Shown one piece after another: positions 43,654 through 52,275 of a stretch of 64,000 bases of DNA. The position numbers were made by a program, and so were the translations under genes. The notes beneath the pieces were generated by a model. It was given only the letters and a program-made list of their open reading frames with translations. It ran no database searches and was not told where the DNA came from. Origin of the DNA: Opitutaceae bacterium (GTDB taxonomy: Bacteria; Verrucomicrobiota; Verrucomicrobiia; Opitutales; Opitutaceae); assembly GCA_030693515.1 (NCBI GenBank), contig JAUYAK010000012.1:1-64000 (forward strand), written 5' to 3'. How positions within the stretch are numbered: position 1 is the stretch's first letter; each line of letters begins with the position of its first letter.

Positions 43654-45420
43654 ATGAAACTCGCCCCCCTGTCCGCCGGCTGCCTCGCGCTGGCTTTGAT
43701 CAGCTCGCCATTGTCCGCCGCCTCCGCCGCCAAACCGCTCTGGTCCACCCCGCTCGGCGGCGACGCCAAGTGGCACCAGCTCACCGGCCTCGGCACGCTC
43801 CTCGTCGGCACCGACGCCGCGGTCGTAGCCATTTCCCCGGAGGACGGCAAAATCGCGTGGCGACGCGACGACCTCAAGAAAACCAATCGCCACAACGCCC
43901 GCGAAATCCCCGGCACGCCCGTCCTCATCTGCAACACCTTCGACGGAATGATGAACAGCAAGGTCACGTTCCTCGCCGTCGATTACCTCACCGGCCAGAC
44001 CCTCTGGACCGCGCCGCAGATGCTCGCCCAATACCAAGGCACGATCCCCGTGCCGGAGAAGAACCTCGTCGTGTTTGTGGTGAACACCATGGATCAAAAG
44101 GACAACGGCGTCTGGTTCATGGCGCACGATCTCGCGACCGGCGCGCAGAAGTGGGCTGTGAAGTTAACCAAGCCCGGCGGCATCCCGCTCCACCTCGCCG
44201 ACAACAGCGGGAAATTCATCCCCACGATGGACCTCTCCGGCTACCACGATCCAATCGTGGACGGGGACGAGATGTATGTCGGCTACCTCGGTGTGCATTG
44301 CATCGATCTCACGACGGGCGCGGTCAAGTGGGGCGTCGAGTTTCCGCCGGCCGCCAAGGGCCTGAAGAAAACCTACGCGCCGCTGCGCATCGACGGCGAC
44401 CGCATCTACGGCGCCGGGGGCGGCAGCGTTTACGCGATCAACCGCCGCGACGGCACGACGCTGTGGACGAGCGACCGCATTTCCGACTACGCCGGCCTGC
44501 TCAAGGCGCGCGACAACGCCATCGTCGCCCAGCTCGAGATCGTGGGCGGGAAAATCTTCTCACGCTACGGCGGCAATTTCTCGGACGGGAAAAACGCCAC
44601 CCTCAAGGAGCCGCTCGGCGTCATCGTCCTTGATCCGGCGGACGGAAAATCGCTCTACCATTTCGATCAGGCCAAGGAGGGCATCACCAACCTCGTCGTG
44701 ATTGCTGCGACCAAGACGGTGGTGTTTGCCGACGGAGCGAACGTCTACGGCATCGACGCCTCCGGGGCCACGCCGGCCGAGGCCTTCAAGTCCCCCATCG
44801 AGTTCAAGAAGAAGATGGGCGTCGGCGGTGTCGCCAAGATCGGCCTTGGCGCGCTCGGCGGCGTGAGTGGCTTGGTGAAGGGCGTAGCCTCGGCCAGCAA
44901 GGGCCGGCTCGACGTGCCCGTCGCGGTGAACCTCCGCCCGGATGGCGGCGTGGTGGTGCAGGGCAAGCAGCACCTGCTCGCATTCGATCCGGTGGCCAAG
45001 ACCTCCCACTGGTCTCTCTTTTATGCCGCACCCAGCGAGGCACTGGGCAACATCGCGATGTTTGCGGTCACCGCCGCCGCCGCCGTCTATGGCAACGGCC
45101 AGGCCGCCGCCGGCGGCGGCTTCGGCTCCAGCGGCTACAACAGCGGCGTGAACACGATCCACAGCAACCTCGGCAGCTACAACGCCTACACCGAAAAGGC
45201 CGCGCGCCGCGCCGGCGGATCGAAATCCTCGCAGGCCTACACCTACATTCTCACCAAGGTGGAGAAGGATATCGGCGTCGTCGGCGTAAACCTCGCCACG
45301 GGCGAAACCGACCGCGAACTCGTGCTGAAGGAAAAGGAGCCGGACTACACCGTCGATGAGCCGATGAACCGCGTCTTCCACTTCAAGGGGAAGAGCACGG
45401 TCGTCGGGTATCAGTTCTGA
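43654..45420 (+). CDS. Exported PQQ-like beta-propeller protein
   Basis: 588 aa with a signal peptide (KLAPLSAGCLALALISSPLS). At least six PQQ-like propeller blades can be seen from W-containing repeats such as LLVGTDAAVVAISPEDGKIA WRR, LAVDYLTGQTLWTAP, AHDLATGAQKWAV and CIDLTTGAVKWGV, and YAINRRDGTTLWTS. No PQQ-binding residues or cytochrome motif are evident, so an enzyme activity is not assigned. Two Gly/Ala-rich insertions are unusual: VGGVAKIGLGALGGVSGLVK near 390 and a Gly/Ser/Tyr-rich stretch at about 485-510 (GGGFGSSGYNSGVN). A paired hairpin repeat follows the stop. Confidence 0.82.
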   Translation: MKLAPLSAGCLALALISSPLSAASAAKPLWSTPLGGDAKWHQLTGLGTLLVGTDAAVVAISPEDGKIAWRRDDLKKTNRHNAREIPGTPVLICNTFDGMMNSKVTFLAVDYLTGQTLWTAPQMLAQYQGTIPVPEKNLVVFVVNTMDQKDNGVWFMAHDLATGAQKWAVKLTKPGGIPLHLADNSGKFIPTMDLSGYHDPIVDGDEMYVGYLGVHCIDLTTGAVKWGVEFPPAAKGLKKTYAPLRIDGDRIYGAGGGSVYAINRRDGTTLWTSDRISDYAGLLKARDNAIVAQLEIVGGKIFSRYGGNFSDGKNATLKEPLGVIVLDPADGKSLYHFDQAKEGITNLVVIAATKTVVFADGANVYGIDASGATPAEAFKSPIEFKKKMGVGGVAKIGLGALGGVSGLVKGVASASKGRLDVPVAVNLRPDGGVVVQGKQHLLAFDPVAKTSHWSLFYAAPSEALGNIAMFAVTAAAAVYGNGQAAAGGGFGSSGYNSGVNTIHSNLGSYNAYTEKAARRAGGSKSSQAYTYILTKVEKDIGVVGVNLATGETDRELVLKEKEPDYTVDEPMNRVFHFKGKSTVVGYQF

Positions 45421-45433
45421 GCCTGCGCCAAAC

Positions 45434-45497
45434 GTAGGGCGCGAGCTTGCTCGCCGCCGTTCTAAACGAGAAAGGCCCGAGCAAGCTCGGGCCCTAC
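45434..45497. repeat. GTAG-bounded paired hairpin (REP/REPIN-like)
   Basis: Starts GTAGGGCGCGAGC and ends GGGCCCTAC. First hairpin GCGAGC/GCTCGC with a 2-nt loop; second GGCCCGAGC/GCTCGGGCC with a 2-nt loop; about 19 nt between. It sits between convergent genes (propeller protein and YhbY), where it may also stop transcription. Confidence 0.7.
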
Positions 45498-45531
45498 CGC
45501 ATCAGAGCGGACCGGACCGCCCGCATCCAAA

Positions 45532-45840
45532 TCACGGCAGCGTCACCTTCCGCGCCTTCGGCTCCGGATGCTGGCGATAGAACAATGCCGTGTGCCCGAC
45601 GGCGCCGACGCACACGCAGCGGCCCTCGTCGGCGATCTTCTCGCAGAGGGCGGCCCGCTCCGCACGTTCGGCCGCGAGGAAACGCAGTTTCACGAGCTCG
45701 TCCGCGCGGAGGAGCTTTTGGAACTCGGCGAGAAACTCCGGCGTGAGCCCACTCTTGCCGATCTTCAGGCGGGCCTCGAGCGTCTGGCCGAGGCCGCGGA
45801 GATGGGACTTCTGCGCGCCGGTGAGAGGAAATTCATACAT
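45532..45840 (-). CDS. yhbY: YhbY-family RNA-binding protein (CRM domain)
   Basis: 102-aa protein that binds pre-50S ribosomal particles. The CRM/YhbY domain covers almost the whole chain: FPLTGAQKSHLRGLGQTLEA, RLKIGKSGLTPEFLAEFQKL, LLRADELVKLRFL, and a C-terminal GAVGHTALFYRQHPEPKARK with the Gly-x-x-Gly-like loop (IGKSG) and RQ ending typical of the family. The ATG at 45840 gives the usual short start. Two neighbouring genes on the same strand (this and the pseudouridine synthase) act on ribosomes, though the spacing of 127 bp and palindromes between them suggest separate control. Confidence 0.9.
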   Translation of the reverse strand: MYEFPLTGAQKSHLRGLGQTLEARLKIGKSGLTPEFLAEFQKLLRADELVKLRFLAAERAERAALCEKIADEGRCVCVGAVGHTALFYRQHPEPKARKVTLP

Positions 45841-45894
45841 AAAGTGGGGCGAAGCTCACGCAAACGCGCGCCGCCGCCAAGACTTCATTCTGAT

Positions 45895-45940
45895 CCCTCA
45901 TCCAAGCCCCAATTTTGCGGGATGAGGGGAATCGATTCCC
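45895..45940. promoter_or_regulatory. Hairpin plus 14-bp palindrome upstream of yhbY
   Basis: An inverted repeat CCTCATCC...GGATGAGG (about 45895-45926) is followed by the perfect palindrome GGGAATCGATTCCC (45927-45940). They lie about 55-100 bp before the yhbY ATG and just after the pseudouridine synthase gene ends its neighbouring interval. A regulator site or mRNA structure is possible; no T-run argues against an intrinsic terminator. Confidence 0.3.
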
Positions 45941-45967
45941 AATTATTCCCTGAAATTGTGGCTCGGA

Positions 45968-46666
45968 TTAGTGGTTAAAAATATCCAGCGGCAGTTCCCG
46001 CCAGGCCCCCGGCGCCAGATCCCCCAAGGTAAGATCGCCGAACTGCTCGCGGTGCAGCGTCAGCACCGTCGCGCCGCAGGTCGCGGCAAACATCCGCCGC
46101 ACCTGGTGGTATTTGCCCTCGGTGAGCACCAGCTCCGCCTCACGCGGCGCCACGATCCGCAGCTCCGCGGGCGCGCACGGCGCCTTCTCGCCGTCGAGCA
46201 ACAGCGTGCCGGCGGCAAACAACGTCACGAGTTCGGCAGACAAATCGCGATCAAGGGTGGCGCGGTAGAGCTTCGGGACCTTGTGCTTCGGCGAGGTGAG
46301 CCGGTGCACCAGCGGCGATTGATCGGTGAGCAGGAGCAGGCCGCTCGTCTCCTTGTCGAGGCGGCCGATGCTGGTGACGACCGGATTGCGACGCCGCCAG
46401 CGCTCGGGGAGCAGTGAATAGACGGCCGGGCCCTCGCGCCCATCGTGCGAGCAGACGAGACCGAGCGGCTTGTGCAGCAGCAGCAGCAAGCCGTCCGGAT
46501 GATCGAGCGGCTCGCCGTCGACGCGGACATCGGCCGGGCGGACGCGCGCCCCCGCATCGTCGGCCTCCTCGCCGCCCACGGTGACGGCGCCAGCCTTCAC
46601 CCAGCCGCGCGCTTCGCTCCGCGAGCAATACCCGAGGCTGGAAAGGAGTTGGTCGAGACGACGCAT
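45968..46666 (-). CDS. RsuA/RluB-family rRNA pseudouridine synthase
   Basis: 232 aa. An N-terminal S4 RNA-binding domain (RLDQLLSSLGYCSRSEARGW VKAGAVTV) is followed by the catalytic domain with the invariant SIGRLDKETSGLLLLTD motif, whose Asp is the nucleophile, then VPKLYRATLD and LTEGKYHQVRRMFAATCGAT, the family's K-Y-H-Q-V-R-R-M. The length and absence of a C-terminal extension suit RsuA, which makes pseudouridine 516 of 16S rRNA, more than the large-subunit RluB/E/F enzymes. MPSVMRRLDQ from 46678 is an alternative start. Confidence 0.9.
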   Translation of the reverse strand: MRRLDQLLSSLGYCSRSEARGWVKAGAVTVGGEEADDAGARVRPADVRVDGEPLDHPDGLLLLLHKPLGLVCSHDGREGPAVYSLLPERWRRRNPVVTSIGRLDKETSGLLLLTDQSPLVHRLTSPKHKVPKLYRATLDRDLSAELVTLFAAGTLLLDGEKAPCAPAELRIVAPREAELVLTEGKYHQVRRMFAATCGATVLTLHREQFGDLTLGDLAPGAWRELPLDIFNH

Positions 46667-46738
46667 GACGGACGGCATCGCGACGGAACATCGCGACGGG
46701 TGCAAAAGATTTTGCGGCCGCGCGGCTTTCCCGCGCGT

Positions 46739-47872
46739 ATGAACGGCATGCTGCGCTGGTTTCTCCCTCTCGCCTCGGCGCTCCTGTGCGCGTTGAGCCT
46801 GTTGACCGTGATGAAGTCGCCCGACTGGTCGCCGTGGCGACTCGGTGTGGTGGCGGGCGAGTTCGGGCACTGGCTCGCGGTGGCCGCGCTGGCGCTCGTG
46901 CTTTTCGCGTGGTTCGCTCGCGGGGGTGCGGGTGTTTGGGCGGCGGCAGTCGGCCTGCCGGCGCTCGTGGCGACCGGCTTTTTCCTGAAACCCGCCTGGC
47001 AGGCGTGGCGGGTGGCAGCCGAACTGCCGGCCCGGCTCACCGCGTCATTTGGCGCGCAGCCCGTCACCCGGCCGGCTTTTTCCCTCGAGGGCTTGCTCAA
47101 TCGCGATCCGGCACCCGTGGCCATGCGAGCCTTGCAGGTGGCGCCCGGGCTGCCGCTCGATTTCTACGCGACCCATCGTCGCGGTGCGCCCTGCGTCGTC
47201 ATGATTCACGGCGGGGGCTGGGAGAGCGGCGACCGCACGCAGCTCGCGCACGTCAACCACTGGATCGCGCGCCAGGGCTACGCCGTCGCCGCGATTTCCT
47301 ACCGGCTCGCGCCGCAGCACAGATGGCCCGCGCAGCGCGACGATGTGCTCGCCGCGATCGCCTTCCTGAAGGCGAACGCCGCCGAACTGAGCATCGACCC
47401 CGGCAAACTCATCCTGTTCGGCCGCTCGGCCGGCGGCCAGATCGCGCAGGCGGTGGCCTACACGGCCCACGATCCGGCGATCCGCGGGGTGGCGGCGCTC
47501 TACGCGCCGTCGGATTTGATCTTCGGCTACGTGAACACCTACGAGGACGACATGCTTAAATCCCCCGCGCTCATGCGGCGGTTTCTCGGCGGCACACCGG
47601 ATTCGGCGCGCGCCAACTACGAGTCGGCCAGCTCGATCTTCCACGTCTCTCCGCATTCGCCGCCGACCCTCCTCGTGCATGGCACCCTCGATGCGGTCTC
47701 ATGGTATCGCCACAGCGAGCGGCTCGCCGCGAAGCTAAAGGAAGCCGGCGTGCCGCACGCCTACGTGGCGCTGCCGTGGGCGACGCACGGCTGCGAATTC
47801 AACCTGCACGGCCCCTCCGGCCAGCTCACGACGTTTGCGCTGGAGTGGTTCCTCGCGGCGGTGACGCGGTGA
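46739..47872 (+). CDS. Alpha/beta hydrolase (esterase/lipase, HGGG type) with membrane anchor
   Basis: 377 aa. Three hydrophobic N-terminal segments (FLPLASALLCALSLLTVMKS; LAVAALALVLFAWFARGG; VGLPALVATGFFL) anchor a periplasm- or cytoplasm-facing hydrolase domain from about residue 125. The oxyanion motif is VVMIHGGGWESGD, the nucleophile elbow LILFGRSAGGQIAQ, an Asp in GTLDAVSWYRHS and a His in WATHGCEFNLHG complete a Ser-Asp-His triad. It resembles the hormone-sensitive-lipase/BD-FAE group; the natural ester is unknown. Its tail overlaps the convergent msrQ gene by 47 nt. Confidence 0.87.
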   Translation: MNGMLRWFLPLASALLCALSLLTVMKSPDWSPWRLGVVAGEFGHWLAVAALALVLFAWFARGGAGVWAAAVGLPALVATGFFLKPAWQAWRVAAELPARLTASFGAQPVTRPAFSLEGLLNRDPAPVAMRALQVAPGLPLDFYATHRRGAPCVVMIHGGGWESGDRTQLAHVNHWIARQGYAVAAISYRLAPQHRWPAQRDDVLAAIAFLKANAAELSIDPGKLILFGRSAGGQIAQAVAYTAHDPAIRGVAALYAPSDLIFGYVNTYEDDMLKSPALMRRFLGGTPDSARANYESASSIFHVSPHSPPTLLVHGTLDAVSWYRHSERLAAKLKEAGVPHAYVALPWATHGCEFNLHGPSGQLTTFALEWFLAAVTR

Positions 47873-48473
47873 CGCGCTGCTTCCAGATCCGTGCGATCTC
47901 GAGCACGGCGAGCGGGCCGAAGATCCACACGACCTGCAGCGGGAAAATTTTCCGCGCGTCGGCCTGGTGCCAGGCCGCGAGCGCGGCGGCGACGTAGGCG
48001 AGGCGGTGGAGGTTCTTCCACGCCTTGCCGCCCATCCAGCGGATCGCGGCGTGCAGGCTCGTGATCGTGAGCACAAAGAGAATCAGGAGCGCGCCGAGGC
48101 CGATCAGTTGGAAGGGTTTTTGGATTTCCTTCCAGAAAGTGACGAAGCCGCCGTCATAGACGTGCAGCAGGTGCGCGGTGAAGTGCAGCAGCGCGTAGGC
48201 AAATGCGCCCACGCCCACGAGCCGGCGGTGGCGGTTGAGGGCCTGCGCGACGCCCCACTTGGGCCAGAGCACGCGCAACGGGGTGAACGTGAGCACGGTC
48301 ACGAGCACGATGCACGCGATGAGGCCGAGGTGCAGCAGGGTGGACTTGAGCGGGTCCGCATCGCTCGGCTCGGGCGCAAAGAGCGGCTTCAACGCCCAGA
48401 TCGCGGGCAGCACGAGCAAGACCCAGATCGTGATCTTCGAGCGAAGGAGTTTGGCGAGTAAGGGCACGGGCAA
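47826..48473 (-). CDS. msrQ: MsrQ, heme-binding membrane subunit of the MsrPQ methionine sulfoxide reductase
   Basis: 215-aa inner-membrane b-type cytochrome that passes electrons from the quinone pool to periplasmic MsrP. Six hydrophobic helices are visible, with histidines for heme in RHRRLVGVGAFAYALLHFTA HLLHVYDG and in LNLHRLAYVAAALAAWHQ-type helix (KNLHRLAYVAAALAAWH). The C terminus overlaps the convergent hydrolase. It follows msrP by 130 bp containing a repeat element. Confidence 0.92.
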   Translation of the reverse strand: MPVPLLAKLLRSKITIWVLLVLPAIWALKPLFAPEPSDADPLKSTLLHLGLIACIVLVTVLTFTPLRVLWPKWGVAQALNRHRRLVGVGAFAYALLHFTAHLLHVYDGGFVTFWKEIQKPFQLIGLGALLILFVLTITSLHAAIRWMGGKAWKNLHRLAYVAAALAAWHQADARKIFPLQVVWIFGPLAVLEIARIWKQRVTASPPRGTTPAQTS

Positions 48474-48493
48474 AAAATTCGGCCAATCATTTC

Positions 48494-48589
48494 GTCACAG
48501 AGATCTCGGAGGACCAAACCGAGGACACAGAGAAACCCAGAAGGAGAATTTCTCCGTGCCCTCTGTGCCATCTCTGTGTCCTCTGTGAC
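48494..48589. repeat. Inverted repeat built from CTCTGTG units
   Basis: The arms are GTCACAGAG at 48494 and CTCTGTGAC ending at 48589. In between come further copies of the motif on both strands, such as GAGGACACAGAG and CTCTGTGTCCTCTGTG. Short phrases of this kind recur between genes in many environmental bacterial genomes. It fills the msrP-msrQ interval and may form a long imperfect hairpin in the transcript. Confidence 0.65.
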
Positions 48590-48603
48590 CGGATCGAAAT
48601 CGA

Positions 48604-49566
48604 TCAGTAATTCCGCCGCAGGTCCATGCCCTTGTAGAGCCCGGCGACCTGCGCCTCGTAGCCGTTAAACATGAGCGTTTTTTGCCGCAGGCCGAAGGCC
48701 CCTCCGGCGCCGATCACGCGCTCGCTTGCCTGCGTCCAGCGCGGGTGATCGACGTTGGGATTCACGTTGGCGTAGAAGCCATACTCGCGCGCCTGCATCG
48801 CCTGCCAGGTGTTGACCGGCTGCTTCGCCACGAAGTCGATCTTCACGATCGATTTGCCGTATTTGAAACCGTATTTCCACGGGACAACGAGGCGCAGCGG
48901 CGCGCCGTTCTGGTTGGGGATGGGTTTGCCGTAGATGCCGGTGGCGATGAAAGAGAGATCGTGCATGGCCTCGTCGAGCCGCAGGCCCTCGAGGTAGGGC
49001 CAGTCGAGCGCCGGGCCGGCGTAACCAGGCGCGCCGACCGGGTTGAACGTGGAGAAGGTGACGAACTTCGCCTCCGGCTTCGGATCAGCGAGCTTGATGA
49101 GCTTCGCGAGCGGAAAGCCGTCCCACGGCACGACCATTGACCACGCCTCGACGCAGCGCAGCCGATAGACGCGCTGCTCGGCGCCGCCCATCTTCGCAAC
49201 GAGATCGTTGGCGTCGATCTTGAGAGGGTTGTTGATCAGGCCGGTGATTTCGACCGTCCACGGCTCGGTTTTCCAACCTTTGTTGGCGTTGGTCTTGGGG
49301 GAAGCCTTGTCAGTCCCGAACTCGTAGAAATTGATGTAGCTCGTGATGTGCTCGTAGCTGGTGGGCGTGAGCGCAGGGTCGCGGTAGTCTGGGTTCACGC
49401 GGGTGGGGAAGCCCGCGGTCGTCGCACGGAGGACGTGCGGCGCCAGGGCGAGCGCGGCGGCCCCGCAGCCGAGCGACTTCAGGAGCGCGCGGCGATTGAG
49501 ATAGACGGACTCGGGCGTGGCGGCGGACTCGGGGAGTTCCCAGGAAGGCGGGGTGCGGATGAGCAT
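48604..49566 (-). CDS. msrP: MsrP, periplasmic molybdopterin methionine sulfoxide reductase
   Basis: 320-aa catalytic subunit that repairs oxidised methionine in envelope proteins. A twin-arginine signal (NRRALLKSLGCGAAALALAP, RR at 25-26) marks Tat export with bound cofactor. The SUOX/YedY fold is clear: HITSYINFYEFGTDKASPKT, WTVEITGLINNPLKIDANDL, the Mo-ligand cysteine in RVYRLRCVEAWSMVVPWDGF, then NGAPLRLVVPWKYGFKYGKS IVKIDF and WTQASERVIGAGGAFG. It is the first of the msrP-msrQ pair. Confidence 0.95.
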   Translation of the reverse strand: MLIRTPPSWELPESAATPESVYLNRRALLKSLGCGAAALALAPHVLRATTAGFPTRVNPDYRDPALTPTSYEHITSYINFYEFGTDKASPKTNANKGWKTEPWTVEITGLINNPLKIDANDLVAKMGGAEQRVYRLRCVEAWSMVVPWDGFPLAKLIKLADPKPEAKFVTFSTFNPVGAPGYAGPALDWPYLEGLRLDEAMHDLSFIATGIYGKPIPNQNGAPLRLVVPWKYGFKYGKSIVKIDFVAKQPVNTWQAMQAREYGFYANVNPNVDHPRWTQASERVIGAGGAFGLRQKTLMFNGYEAQVAGLYKGMDLRRNY

Positions 49567-49674
49567 GGGCGTGGGGGGGTGAGAGCGGCGGATCGGTTGA
49601 GTTATTCCGCTTTGTTACGGCTCAGCAAAGGCATTGGCCGCAAAAAGGCACGCTCCCGCGCGAAAAAAACGCGC

Positions 49675-52260
49675 TCACCACCGCCCGCGCACGCCGCCGA
49701 GCACGAGCCGCGGCGTGCCGACATTCACGACGCCATCCGCGCTGCGCCCGGTTTCGATGCGCGCGTTGCCTAGATTTTCAGCCGTGAGGAAAAGTTCGAT
49801 CTGCTTCGTGATCGGCCGCGACACGCTCAGGTCGGCGACGACGACCTCGCCGAGGCGCAGCAGGTTCTCGTCGTCCTCAAACTGCCGCCCGATCCAGCGG
49901 ACGCGCGGCGTAAACGTGAACTGTCCCGGTGCGCGCCAGGTCGCCCCGAGCGCCGCGCTGCGCCGCGGCACCTGCGCGATCTGCTTGCCCACGAGCCCCG
50001 GCGCGACCGCGGCGCGGCGCACGGTGGCGTCGTTAAAGAGCGCATCGGCGGAAATCGTGAAGGCGGCAATGGGCGACCATTTAGCGGAAAGCTCGAATCC
50101 TTGCGTGCGCGTGCGATCGAGGTTGAGCCGCTGCCGCCCGAGACCGCCGGCGGCGAGTGTGCCGACAATCGGAAACGTCCCCGGCCCACGCGCGATCGTG
50201 ACATTGCCGACGGCGTCGCGGAGGTCGTTGCGGAAACCCGTGACGGCGAGCGTGAGGAGAGGCCGCGCAGCCTGCATCGGAATCGATTGCAGGAGGATTG
50301 TTCCAGTCGGGAGCGTTTGTTGGGGGATAATGAAGGGAGGGTGGAAAAGTGCTATCCACTCTGCGCCCACTTCGCCGCTCGTGACCCGCTCCGTGCGGAG
50401 CGCCGCGTTGGCCTCAGTGACGTTGGCTCCTTGGCGAAACGGACGATGCAGTTCGTTGAGCGTGGGCCGCCGAAATGCCTGCTGGGCGTTACCGCGCACT
50501 CGAAAACCTCTCCTTGGCTGCCACACGAGCCCGGCACTCGGGCTGAACGCCGTGCCGTCGCGATCCGCGTAGAGATCGTTGCGGAACACCGTGCCGGCGG
50601 CGCGATCGGTTTCGCGGCGATGGCCGTCGGTGTCGGCCCAGCGGTCGAGGCGCGCGCCGGCAGTAAACGTCATCTCACCCGTGAGTGGACGCTCATGCAG
50701 GGCGAAGAGCCCGCCGACGATCTGCTTTCCACCCGCGACGCGCAGCCGCGTGAAATTGCCCGCGGCAAACGTGAAGTGCTCGCGCGTCTGGCCGCGCACC
50801 ATGCGCACATCGGCCCCGGCGCTCGTGCGCGCGCCCTGGCCATGCGACCACACCCCGGTCCATTCGGCACCAAACGCCGTTGCGGGGACGGCAAATTGAT
50901 CGCTTGCGGGCGTCTCGGCACTGCGCGTGGCGTTCACGCCGCTGAAGGTGGAGGCGAACGATTGATCCTGCGCGTAGGCGACGGCGTGCCACGCGAAGTT
51001 CTCCTCCGCCGCGGCAGCCAGCGACGCGGAGAGTAACTTCTCCCGCGAGCCGTTGCGCGTGTAGGGCGTGCCGTTGCCGCGCGATTCCTCGAAGCCGCGA
51101 GCAGTTGCCGTGAATTCGAGCTTGTCCCCGATGGGCGTGCGCCAACGCGCCGCCAGCCAGCGGTGCCGGCTCCAGGCGTCGATGTCGATGGCGCCGCGCC
51201 GCTCCGGCGCGATGAGCGAAACCCCGTTGGTCGTGAACGCGCGACCGAGGATTTGCACGGTGCCGCGACCGACGGGTTGCGAAGAGAGAAGCTCAGCGCT
51301 GCGGGTGCTGAAGCTGCCCGCCATCGCGCTGGCATAGTTGCGGGGTCGCCATGAGGGCGTAGCCACCGGAGTCGTGAGCAACTGCACCACGCCCCCCAAC
51401 GCCGCATTACCCCACGCGGTCGCGCCGCCGCCCGGCACGATTTCGACGCGTGCGAGGCCTTCGCGCGGCACCTTACTCCAGGCCACCCAGCCGCCGAAGG
51501 GATCGTTGAGCGGCACGCCGTCGAGCAGCACGAGCGAGCGGCTCGCGCCGCTCGGGCCGAGGCCGCGGAGCGACACGCCTTGCGCGGTGGGATTGGCCGT
51601 GAAGCTGTCGCTGCGGCGAAAGAGGCTGAAGCCCGGAATCGCGCGCAGCGCGCCGTCGAGCGTGGCGGTCGGCGCGGCTTGCAACGCCTCGCGCTCGATC
51701 TGGCGCACGGTGGCGGCGACGTGTTCGGGCGCCTGCGGCAGTCGCGCGGCGGAAACGACCTCGGCGGCGAGCGTGACGATTTGGGCGCGCGCCTGACCGC
51801 ACATCAGCGCGACCAGAACTGCAGCGGCGAGTTGCAGCCCGCTCCGGGCGAGGCGGCTTCGCGTAGCGGCGGGCGTCCCTGCCCGCCGAGGTTTCTCGGG
51901 CGCACCACCGGCTGTGATGCGCGCTTGCTGACGAAAAAAAGACTGGTCCCCAGGTAGGGCAGGTCTGTGACCTGCCCTTTCGCGCGCTGAGTGTTCCCAG
52001 GGCAGGTCACAGACCTGCCCTACTCCCGGCCATTTCCTACCGCGGAGTGCATGAGAGCCGCCAGACCGGCGGGCAGGGACGCCCGCCGCTACGGTGCGAT
52101 CAATTCGTTCACCACGCATCGGATCGGAACAGCACCGCCGGGAGGCCGGCGCCGTTGTAGAGGTTGGCCTGGGGGGCATTGGTCCACGCATACCGCACGG
52201 CGACGGGCTCGCGCACGACGCCGGCCATAGCGAGAGCAAGCGAGGCAGGGAGAGCTTCAT
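49675..52260 (-). CDS. TonB-dependent receptor, BtuB-like, with disrupted or extended 5' end
   Basis: The receptor proper is about 710 aa: signal-like [20 protein letters not shown], TonB box/plug ([56 protein letters not shown]) and a barrel ending [17 protein letters not shown]. The frame stays open upstream to ATG 52260, which encodes a second signal-like start ([11 protein letters not shown]) 15 nt after the cytochrome gene. Between the two lie about 400 bp of repeats: a 106-bp copy of the esterase 3' end (52111-52216) and two nested GTAG hairpin pairs (51863-52092). No ATG, GTG or TTG exists at the inner signal peptide, so either translation crosses the repeats, giving 861 aa, or the gene lost its start. 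Vitamin B12-type or siderophore-type substrate possible; not determined. Confidence 0.75.
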   Translation of the reverse strand: MKLSLPRLLSLWPASCASPSPCGMRGPMPPRPTSTTAPASRRCCSDPMRGERIDRTVAAGVPARRSGGSHALRGRKWPGVGQVCDLPWEHSARERAGHRPALPGDQSFFRQQARITAGGAPEKPRRAGTPAATRSRLARSGLQLAAAVLVALMCGQARAQIVTLAAEVVSAARLPQAPEHVAATVRQIEREALQAAPTATLDGALRAIPGFSLFRRSDSFTANPTAQGVSLRGLGPSGASRSLVLLDGVPLNDPFGGWVAWSKVPREGLARVEIVPGGGATAWGNAALGGVVQLLTTPVATPSWRPRNYASAMAGSFSTRSAELLSSQPVGRGTVQILGRAFTTNGVSLIAPERRGAIDIDAWSRHRWLAARWRTPIGDKLEFTATARGFEESRGNGTPYTRNGSREKLLSASLAAAAEENFAWHAVAYAQDQSFASTFSGVNATRSAETPASDQFAVPATAFGAEWTGVWSHGQGARTSAGADVRMVRGQTREHFTFAAGNFTRLRVAGGKQIVGGLFALHERPLTGEMTFTAGARLDRWADTDGHRRETDRAAGTVFRNDLYADRDGTAFSPSAGLVWQPRRGFRVRGNAQQAFRRPTLNELHRPFRQGANVTEANAALRTERVTSGEVGAEWIALFHPPFIIPQQTLPTGTILLQSIPMQAARPLLTLAVTGFRNDLRDAVGNVTIARGPGTFPIVGTLAAGGLGRQRLNLDRTRTQGFELSAKWSPIAAFTISADALFNDATVRRAAVAPGLVGKQIAQVPRRSAALGATWRAPGQFTFTPRVRWIGRQFEDDENLLRLGEVVVADLSVSRPITKQIELFLTAENLGNARIETGRSADGVVNVGTPRLVLGGVRGRW
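51863..52092. repeat. Outer GTAG-bounded hairpin pair, interrupted by a second element
   Basis: The left half GTAGCGGCGGGCGTCCC begins at 51863 and forms GGCGGGC/GCCCGCC; the right half is its inverted copy, GGCGGGC-AGGGAC-GCCCGCC followed by GCTAC, ending at 52092. The two halves are unusually far apart because another pair of the same general design (51954-52023) sits between them. Confidence 0.7.
51954..52023. repeat. Inner GTAG-bounded paired hairpin (REP/REPIN-like)
   Basis: Begins GTAGGGCAGGTC and ends GACCTGCCCTAC. Two hairpins with stem GGGCAGGTC/GACCTGCCC and loops TGT and ACA, the same design as the element at 19560-19630 with G-to-A-type changes in the stem. It is nested inside the outer pair and within the extended reading frame of the TonB receptor. 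Confidence 0.75.
52111..52216 (-). pseudogene. 106-bp duplicate of the sialate O-acetylesterase gene 3' end
   Basis: This block matches 54077-54182 at all but about five of 106 positions. In the esterase frame it reads [20 protein letters not shown] then [14 protein letters not shown] and stop, the enzyme's C terminus. It lies in the same orientation as the intact gene, on the far side of the cytochrome gene, and is not preceded by any more esterase sequence. It is read in another frame by the extended TonB receptor. Confidence 0.85.
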
Positions 52261-52275
52261 AGGAGTAAACCGGCC

